Shown one piece after another: positions 58,369 through 64,000 of a stretch of DNA of 64,000 nt (its first letter is position 1; the number at the start of each line of letters is the position of its first letter). The notes beneath the pieces are model-generated. The model was not told the origin of the DNA. It was given only the letters and a program-made list of their open reading frames with translations, and did no database searches. The DNA comes from Methylocaldum marinum (GTDB lineage: Bacteria > Pseudomonadota > Gammaproteobacteria > Methylococcales > Methylococcaceae), in contig NZ_AP017928.1 in the NCBI RefSeq assembly GCF_003584645.1, positions 3,820,395 through 3,884,394 on the forward strand, written 5' to 3'. A program made the position numbers and the translations under genes.

Positions 58369-59722
58369 GACCAAGCAGCGAGGCTATTTCACACAGGTAC
58401 GATTCGATATCCTCCCGGGTACGCGTCTCCGTTACGCAAACCAGAATCGCTTCGCCGAGTTCCGGGTACTCCCGCGTGAGTTCGTAACCGCCGAGAATTC
58501 CCCGTTCCGCCAGGCCGTCCATGATCTCCCGGGCAGGCCTCCGGGTGCGGATGACCGCCTCGTGGAAGAATGGCCCCGCGAATACCCGATCGACGCCCTC
58601 GATACCCGCCAGACCTTGCATCAGGCTCACCGTATTCCGATGCGACTGCAATGCCACCCGTCTTAATCCTTCCGGTCCGAGCAGCGCCATGTAAATCGTC
58701 GCGGCGGTGACCATCAGGCCCTGGTTGGTGCAGATATTGGAGGTCGCTCGGCCGCGACGGATGTGCTGCTCCCGCGCCTGCAGGGTGAGCGTGAAACCGG
58801 GCTTGCCGTCGACATCGACGGTTCGGCCTACCAGACGTCCCGGCAACTGGTGCAGGTGCGCCTTGCGGCAGCACATGAATCCGAAATACGGTCCGCCTCC
58901 GGACAGCGGAATGCCCAAAGGCTGCCCGTCACCGCAAGCGATATCGGCTCCCTCCCGCCCCCATTCGCCCGGCGGCTTGAGGACAGCCAGGGCCATGGGA
59001 TTGACCAGCGCGATGGCGATGGCTCCGTTGGCGGCGGCCCAATCGGTCAGCTCGTCCACCGCTTCGAGTACGCCGAAGAAGTTGATCTGGGGTATCACGA
59101 GGGCGGCGACGTCCGTGCCCGAATGGGTTTCCAGGGCGGCCGGATCGATGCGCCCGGTCTCCAAGTCGTACGGCAACTCGATCAGTTCCAGCGCTTGGCT
59201 GCCGACGATGGTCTCGACCACCCGCCGGTAAAAAGGATGCACGGTTTTCGGCATCAGGATGCGCCGCGAATGCGATTTCCGGTTCGTCCGCACCGCCATC
59301 AACACCGCTTCCGCGAGGCTGGTCGCGCCGTCGTAGAGCGACGCGTTCGATACGTCCAAGGCGGTGAGGCTCGCCATCATGCTTTGATATTCGTACAGCA
59401 CATGTAGCGTGCCTTGGCTCGCTTCCGCCTGGTAGGGCGTATAGGCGCTGTAAAATTCGCCCCGGCCGGCGACGGCCCAAACCGCAGCGGGCACGTGGTG
59501 TTCGTAAGCCCCGGCGCCGGCAAAGCAGAGTAGCGGACGGTTTTGGCCGGCCCGGGCGTGCATCAGCCGCGCGACTTCCATTTCCTTCAAGGCGGGCGGG
59601 AGATCGAGCGGGCGGCAACGCAAACTCGCCGGTATCTCGTCGAAAAGCACCCCGATCGACGCTGTACCGAGCGCTGCAAGCATCTCGCGGATATCGTCTT
59701 CGGTATGAGGAATGAATGGCAT
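58361..59722 (-). CDS. gcvPA: Glycine dehydrogenase (decarboxylating) subunit 1
   Basis: 453 residues. It opens [19 protein letters not shown], followed by [15 protein letters not shown] and [20 protein letters not shown], then the C-terminal [20 protein letters not shown], all typical of the catalytically inactive-type half of split GcvP. The split form is found in only some gammaproteobacteria. Confidence 0.96.
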   Translation of the reverse strand: MPFIPHTEDDIREMLAALGTASIGVLFDEIPASLRCRPLDLPPALKEMEVARLMHARAGQNRPLLCFAGAGAYEHHVPAAVWAVAGRGEFYSAYTPYQAEASQGTLHVLYEYQSMMASLTALDVSNASLYDGATSLAEAVLMAVRTNRKSHSRRILMPKTVHPFYRRVVETIVGSQALELIELPYDLETGRIDPAALETHSGTDVAALVIPQINFFGVLEAVDELTDWAAANGAIAIALVNPMALAVLKPPGEWGREGADIACGDGQPLGIPLSGGGPYFGFMCCRKAHLHQLPGRLVGRTVDVDGKPGFTLTLQAREQHIRRGRATSNICTNQGLMVTAATIYMALLGPEGLRRVALQSHRNTVSLMQGLAGIEGVDRVFAGPFFHEAVIRTRRPAREIMDGLAERGILGGYELTREYPELGEAILVCVTETRTREDIESYLCEIASLLGHD

Positions 59723-60038
59723 GGGCTAGGCTAAGGAGGGATTGCTTCGATAAATATTTTTACCCCCGCCGGAAAAGAATGCTACCGGGCAAAGCAATTC
59801 GATCGAGTATCGCAAGGCATGGTTCTTATGCCCTCACCCGTCCCCTTCCGCGAAAACGTCGGGATAGGATTAAGGGCAAAGGCGCATCGAATTCACGCAG
59901 TGCTGCACTCGCCGGAAATGGAACATCACCGCTTTCCGGTACACTTGCACCGGAAACTACTATGCCTGTTTCGGCCCCTCGATCCGATTCAGCGGCATCG
60001 CCACCGAGAGGGGGCACCCGACGAAAAGGGCGAACCGT
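59723..60038. other. Gap between gcvH and gcvPA
   Basis: 316 bases with no gene or riboswitch that I can recognise. Short frames here have no ribosome site. Confidence 0.5.
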
Positions 60039-60425
60039 TCAATCGGCCTCGGCGCCCGCTTTATAAGCTTCGGCATCCAAAAGGCTGTTTAGTTCGGAAA
60101 GATCGTCGGCCTTAACGCAGAACAGCCAAGCGGCATAGGCGTCTTGATTGATGGCTTCGGGAGCGTCCGACAAGGTCGCGTTGACCTCGACGATTTCGCC
60201 GGATACCGGGCTATAAATATCGGAAGCCGCTTTCACCGATTCCACCACGGCGCACGCTTCGCCCGCCCGGACCCGCCGGCCCACGTCCGGCAATTCGACA
60301 TAGACCACATCGCCCAATTGCTCCTGGGCGAAATCGGAGATACCCACGCGCACATTTCCGCCGTCCTCCGGCCTGGCCCATTCGTGGGTCGTCGCATACT
60401 TCAAATCGCCCGGCAATCTGCTCAT
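60039..60425 (-). CDS. gcvH: Glycine cleavage system H protein
   Basis: 128 residues. The lipoyl lysine is K65 in [32 protein letters not shown] precedes it. It shuttles the aminomethyl group between P, T and L proteins. GGGGAGGACG precedes the ATG. gcvT is not in the window. Confidence 0.97.
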   Translation of the reverse strand: MSRLPGDLKYATTHEWARPEDGGNVRVGISDFAQEQLGDVVYVELPDVGRRVRAGEACAVVESVKAASDIYSPVSGEIVEVNATLSDAPEAINQDAYAAWLFCVKADDLSELNSLLDAEAYKAGAEAD

Positions 60426-60541
60426 CGTCCTCCCCTATTTCCGTTTATCCGAAGTTACCAACATTCCGGTCAAGGTACGGGAAAACCACGCGATGGTAAA
60501 GGGTGGGGCTCGGGAAACGCGGCGTTTCGTCATCGTTACAG

Positions 60542-61003
60542 CTAACGCCTGGAACGACCACGCGGCCGTGGGCCATGGAAGGGCTTCCCGGAACCGTAAG
60601 GCCGCCGTTCCCAGCGGGGGGAATGGTCCCTGGGGCGAAAAGACCGCCTGTCGTGATAACGAAACGGCTTATCGAAGCGATGTCGCGGGCCTTCGTAGTG
60701 GCGGAACGGTTTATCATAGCGATAGCGCCGGTCCCGATAATAGGGACGACGGTGCCGCTCAAACCCATAGCGGCGTGGGCCATAGCCGTAAGGTCGCCGG
60801 TACGTGTAGGGGTAAACACCGAATCCTTGAAAATAGCCATAAGGATAATAATCGTACCGGTAGTAGGGACTCGGATAGCCCGCGCCAACACCCACGCGGT
60901 AATGCATGCCCGTTCCGCAGCCGCTCACCAGCGCACTGACGGTCGCGAAAAGCAGGATCCGGAAAAACCGACGCCATCCGGTAAGACGGACACCCTTGAA
61001 CAT
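60542..61003 (-). CDS. Tyr/Arg/His-rich lipoprotein
   Basis: About 153 residues from the ATG at 61003; an ATG at 61030 adds nine. The signal peptide ends with a lipobox, ATVSALVSGC, giving an acylated cysteine. The mature part is strongly biased: Gly/Tyr/Pro first (YYPYGYFQGFGVYPYTY), then repeated Arg-His-Tyr blocks (KPFRHYEGPRHRFDKPFRYH). No fold or family is recognised. Low complexity suggests a surface or metal/polyanion-binding role (inference). Confidence 0.7.
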   Translation of the reverse strand: MFKGVRLTGWRRFFRILLFATVSALVSGCGTGMHYRVGVGAGYPSPYYRYDYYPYGYFQGFGVYPYTYRRPYGYGPRRYGFERHRRPYYRDRRYRYDKPFRHYEGPRHRFDKPFRYHDRRSFRPRDHSPRWERRPYGSGKPFHGPRPRGRSRR

Positions 61004-61030
61004 CACTGGCATAAAACCGGTCAGAGTCAC

Positions 61031-61332
61031 AGTTTTGATACCCTCTTAGACCCCGTAAGCGCCGAAAAATCATGGCTGTGTCGATTATTCTCCTCGTGTT
61101 CCGGGCGCACTTCAAACGCCGGAATCGAACATATCTGGCACGGACAGTGCTTATTCAATAATGACAGATCCGGCCGGCACACGAAGAAAAAAAGGCCATT
61201 ACCGCCAACCGGAGAAGCCGGTATGATTGACGTTTATTCCGGACTCAGGACCCCGAGAAAGCAACGTCTCGCCCGTAAAGTCGGATCCGTCGCTGGAGGT
61301 TTCACTTTGTTCATCTTGATAAGAGCTAGCCG
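61031..61332. other. Divergent intergenic region
   Basis: No gene seen. It lies between the lipoprotein gene and mlaC and should hold both promoters; none could be assigned with confidence. Confidence 0.5.
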
Positions 61333-62001
61333 ATGACTTTTCAATTCACCTCAAAAAGCAAGGTTCTGTTGGCTTTGTGTTTGATATTTCTTGAGTTCTT
61401 TCCTGTTCTGAGCCGTGCCGAGACGCTGCTTCCACCTCAACAGGTCATACAGGAAACGTCGGATGCCGTGAAGCAGGCCTTACGGGAATATGACTACAAG
61501 CTCGACCTTTCCAAGGCGACCCGCATCGTCAAGGAAATCCTGGAGCCCCATGTCGACGTCGATCGTGCCGCCCTGCTCATTCTCGGCAAGCACTGGCGGA
61601 CCGCGACCCCCGAGCAGCGGCAACGTTTCAAGGACGAATTCCGCAAGCTGCTCATTCGCACCTACACCACGGCATTTACCGAATACAAGGACTGGGACAT
61701 CCGCTATCTGCCGCTCAATACACCCTTGGCCGACAAGAAAGCCATCGTCAGAACCGAGATTCTCCAGTCGGGCGCCAAACCGCTCGCCGTCGACTACCGC
61801 ATGATCGAAATCTCCGGCGAATGGAAAGTTTATGATGTGCTGATTGAAGGCATCAGCCTGGTACAAAACTATCGCACCACATTCAGCGAAGACATTGCCC
61901 GAACCGGCTCCCTGGACAGCGTGATCGAGCAATTGTCCAAACGCAACGCGGCGGGATCGAAAGCCTCGATTAACGGGACAGCCCTCTCGCCATCCACCTA
62001 A
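61333..62001 (+). CDS. mlaC: MlaC/Ttg2D-family periplasmic phospholipid-binding protein
   Basis: 222 residues with a signal peptide (LLALCLIFLEFFPVLSRAE). ILEPHVDVDRAALLILGKHW is followed by TPEQRQRFKDEFRKLLIRTY and WKVYDVLIEGISLVQNYRTT, the MlaC signature. It carries phospholipid between the outer and inner membranes. It stands alone, without mlaFED, as in some methylotrophs and methanotrophs. Confidence 0.93.
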   Translation: MTFQFTSKSKVLLALCLIFLEFFPVLSRAETLLPPQQVIQETSDAVKQALREYDYKLDLSKATRIVKEILEPHVDVDRAALLILGKHWRTATPEQRQRFKDEFRKLLIRTYTTAFTEYKDWDIRYLPLNTPLADKKAIVRTEILQSGAKPLAVDYRMIEISGEWKVYDVLIEGISLVQNYRTTFSEDIARTGSLDSVIEQLSKRNAAGSKASINGTALSPST

Positions 62002-62015
62002 AGCCGCTTCCCCAG

Positions 62016-62049
62016 CTATACGGGTGTCGCTTTAGTGACACCCGTATAG
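62016..62049. terminator. Inverted repeat between convergent genes
   Basis: CTATACGGGTGTC and its perfect complement (62016-62028 with 62037-62049) around an 8-base loop, 15 bases after the mlaC stop. No T-run follows. It has the same arrangement as the repeat at 3702-3753. Confidence 0.6.
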
Positions 62050-62186
62050 TCGTCCGGAAGCGACATATTCTTGGGCAGCTCCGCACCGGGAGCGACTTCG
62101 ACGACTCGTCGCCCGCTCTCGGTTTTGCGCATGATCGCCCATTCCCGCCGCGCCTTCGCTTCAGGAAATTGGTCGGAAAGGCTCAT
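62016..62186 (-). CDS. Possible small protein convergent with mlaC
   Basis: A 56-codon frame, MSLSDQFPEAKARREWAIMR, then KTESGRRVVEVAPGAELPKN and ending DDYTGVTKATPV. Its amino-acid make-up is protein-like, but the ribosome site is weak. Its final codons lie within the inverted repeat at 62016-62049. Family not recognised. Confidence 0.4.
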   Translation of the reverse strand: MSLSDQFPEAKARREWAIMRKTESGRRVVEVAPGAELPKNMSLPDDYTGVTKATPV

Positions 62187-62709
62187 TCATCAACCGTTTT
62201 CAGGTTCTCGGCGAGCGCGCCTTTCCGAAATTCTTGCTTCTCAAAACCCTAGATGGGTTCGTCGGCAAAGGATTGCCGATCCACAAAGGCCCAAAACCGC
62301 CAGAGCATTGTCATATCTGCCGTAGGGATACCCGCGAGTAGGTCGGGAATCTTTTGCAATCGCAAACGGCGTCTTCGGGAGCGCCGAAACCGCCCTTCCC
62401 GACGCCACGTTCCGGCCGAGCGTCTTCTACGATGTTTGAATCGATTCACCCGAACCGAAGGCACCAACGACTTCCACCGAGTCCGTTTTGTCGTATGAGC
62501 GAGATGAAAACGCTCTCATACCTGAGTGTCCGCCAGCCTTTGTGGCGCGCTTCTTGGTTAATTTTTCACAGATTCGAATTTCATTTTTTTCTATCGTTAC
62601 GATTCGACACGGCTGTAGTCGTCCGCTTGTTTTTGTTCCCTGGCGGATGCGCAGGACGAAACGGTAAGTTCCAACCTTGCCCCAGGATTTACTCAAGTGT
62701 TCCTCCATC
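62187..62709. repeat. Gene-free stretch with R1, R4 and R5 fragments
   Basis: 62256-62285 is a single R1 arm (GTCGGCAAAGGATTGCCGAT). 62339-62410 is R4, closely matching 26319-26386. 62436-62517 resembles 41483-41563. The remainder, 62520-62709, shows nothing. Confidence 0.65.
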
Positions 62710-62901
62710 ATGAATACTTACGACGTTTATCTCTATCTCGACGGGCGTACCCAAATAATCAAAATCAGGGCATCGTCCAGCTTGGAAGCCAAAGCGATTG
62801 CCGAAGCCCGGTTGGGCATCGCCGAGCATGGATTCGATCAAGACAGGCGTGTATTTGCCGTGAGCGAACGCCAAGATCCGGACGCATGCCGAGAAGAATG
62901 A
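62710..62901 (+). CDS. Small hypothetical protein
   Basis: 63 residues, MNTYDVYLYLDGRTQIIKIR then ASSSLEAKAIAEARLG, a beta-beta-alpha pattern. No ribosome site stands out (TGTTCCTCC is the wrong strand sense). Family not recognised. Confidence 0.55.
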   Translation: MNTYDVYLYLDGRTQIIKIRASSSLEAKAIAEARLGIAEHGFDQDRRVFAVSERQDPDACREE

Positions 62902-63016
62902 CGCACTTGCGATATCCTCCCTAGAAATATTATCGAGTCGATCTTATTATCGTCTCAGGTGCTCGACACGTATTTGGTCGACACCTTAACTGATAGCCGA
63001 TAAAGGAGATCTCTCG

Positions 63017-63589
63017 ATGAAAACTATAAAATCGATAACCCTGTTCAGTACCTTCACGTTCGCCGCCCTCGCACCCGCCTTGGGCTGGGCCGAAACGGCC
63101 GATTACCTAAAGGTGAAAGAATCGCAAGTGGAATGGGAAAGCAAGGGCAAAGAAAAAGCTCTTGATATCGAAATCGAAACCTCGGGCGCCGTGCCGATGG
63201 ACGGCAAAGCCGGGGCGTTCGGTTACGGCGCCCTGACCGACGGGACCAACAATGTCTTGGTCTTGGTGACCCATTTGCCGATACAGGACAGCACGCATGT
63301 GGATCCGAAGAGCGGCTTTCATGCGCATGTGCTCGATCTGAAGCAACCTACCTCGGCCTGCCCGGGCGCCACACTCGAAGTGGATTTGGAAAATTCCGGG
63401 AACAACAAAGCCTTCGACGCCAATTACACCTGGTCAGTCAAAGACAAGAAGATCAAAATCGAGGACATTCCGGCAGGCGATCTCGGCGACGCAGGCGTGG
63501 AGAACCTCGTCACCTTTACCATCAAGCCGGTGCTGGACGCGAAGCAAAATCCGACCAATCTTTGTGTAACGGTTGCGGAACAGATCTAA
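63017..63589 (+). CDS. Secreted hypothetical protein
   Basis: 190 residues with a clear signal peptide (MKTIKSITLFSTFTFAALAP, cleaved after GWAE or near). The mature part is a small beta-rich domain: NNVLVLVTHLPIQDSTHVDP, then GFHAHVLDLKQPT and a cysteine pair (ACPG, LCVT). Likely periplasmic. GGAGATCTCTCG precedes the ATG. I do not recognise the family. Confidence 0.7.
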   Translation: MKTIKSITLFSTFTFAALAPALGWAETADYLKVKESQVEWESKGKEKALDIEIETSGAVPMDGKAGAFGYGALTDGTNNVLVLVTHLPIQDSTHVDPKSGFHAHVLDLKQPTSACPGATLEVDLENSGNNKAFDANYTWSVKDKKIKIEDIPAGDLGDAGVENLVTFTIKPVLDAKQNPTNLCVTVAEQI

Positions 63590-63606
63590 GCATTCATTCA
63601 GGCTCG

Positions 63607-63634
63607 GCCGGCGGCGCTTAAGTTCGCCGCCGGC
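63607..63634 (+). terminator. GC-rich hairpin after the secreted protein gene
   Basis: GCCGGCGGCG and CGCCGCCGGC (63607-63616 with 63625-63634) form a perfect 10-bp stem 18 bases after the stop. There is no T-run. Confidence 0.55.
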
Positions 63635-63752
63635 TACCGGAATATCCGTCGGCAGACCCGGATGTCCGAAACGCATTCTCTTTTTTCATTCCAAGCTTGA
63701 GTCGTATGCGGTGAAAGGGATAAATCCCGGAACGGATGCACCGCCCAAAAAG

Positions 63753-63779
63753 AAGCCTCGGTTATACCGAGGCTTTGTA
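63753..63779. terminator. Hairpin with A-rich and T-rich sides
   Basis: AAGCCTCGGT-TAT-ACCGAGGCTT, with AAAAAG before and TGT after. It may end transcription from either side. The rest of 63780-64000 shows no gene. Confidence 0.6.
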
Positions 63780-64000
63780 TCAGGTGAGGTTAAGAGGAGA
63801 GTAAAAAATGAGCTGAGGAAATTCTAACGCATCTCTTTTATTCCTATCAAGACTAACGTGGTCTAGTTTTATTCCACAATTGAATAATAATTCACCCCGG
63901 ACCCGGCCGGTTCTTAACAGGCGAAGGCGGCGTCCGGCGCAAAGCGGTGGCGTGCATCCCCCGCTTTAAGATGTTCCGGCGCGCCATTCCCCGATACACC

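Noticed and set aside
60426..60541. Glycine riboswitch upstream of gcvH
   Set aside because: I looked for the paired glycine-aptamer pattern and saw nothing convincing in the 116 bases before gcvH.

Overview
The window looks like a GC-rich gammaproteobacterial chromosome. The evidence is a complete type IV minor-pilin operon (fimT-pilV-pilW-pilX-pilY1-pilE), a separate sigma-54-driven pilA, a two-subunit glycine decarboxylase (gcvPA/gcvPB), a bacterial-type CCA enzyme with an HD domain, and MlaC. This set would fit a Methylococcales-type bacterium, but nothing in the window proves the genus. No rRNA, tRNA or CRISPR array was seen.

Layout. 0-9 kb: a truncated NhaD antiporter, two paralogous small membrane proteins, two cupins, a HAD phosphatase, a lone nucleotidyltransferase, pilA and a MauG-type di-haem peroxidase. 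10.5-20.4 kb (minus strand): a tryptophan/kynurenine catabolic operon holding an SDR, aminomuconate-semialdehyde dehydrogenase, a RidA-type deaminase, 3-hydroxyanthranilate dioxygenase, ACMSD, a cyclase-family hydrolase, kynureninase and kynurenine monooxygenase. It ends in a SABATH carboxyl methyltransferase. 20.7-23.6 kb: a YdiJ-type FAD/Fe-S dehydrogenase. 23.9-24.9 kb: remnants of a toxin/immunity-like locus. 27.3-41.3 kb (plus strand): a scytonemin-like biosynthetic cluster (ScyD/E-, ScyA-, ScyC- and ScyB-like genes plus a phytoene-desaturase-like oxidase and an SDR), followed by a complete six-gene ebo set. 41.6-51.2 kb: cca, a TauE-type exporter, a SelT/W/H protein and the pilin operon. 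52.9-64 kb: housekeeping genes (nfi, mazG, a PfkB kinase, dgkA, gcvPB/gcvPA/gcvH, mlaC) and small proteins of unknown function.

Mobile DNA. Three copies of one IS110-family element (1219, 1219 and 1218 bp) and one copy of a second IS110-family element (about 1234 bp) all sit inside a dispersed palindromic repeat. Each carries, upstream of its transposase, a sequence that folds like a bridge RNA: a 5' hairpin, then a target loop and a donor loop. The guide segments match the actual insertion site and the element's own ends. The two element types read opposite arms of the same repeat. A second repeat family (CCCTCTCCC/GGGAGAGGG) has entered the kynureninase gene in frame and brackets a DUF559 nuclease gene inside the kynurenine operon.

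How the parts fit. Both large metabolic clusters draw on tryptophan. The kynurenine operon should degrade it through 3-hydroxyanthranilate and 2-aminomuconate. The Scy-like genes should deaminate it to indole-3-pyruvate and couple this to a second keto acid, with the Ebo proteins handling export of the product. Tryptophan 2,3-dioxygenase, the late aminomuconate steps and gcvT are not in the window.
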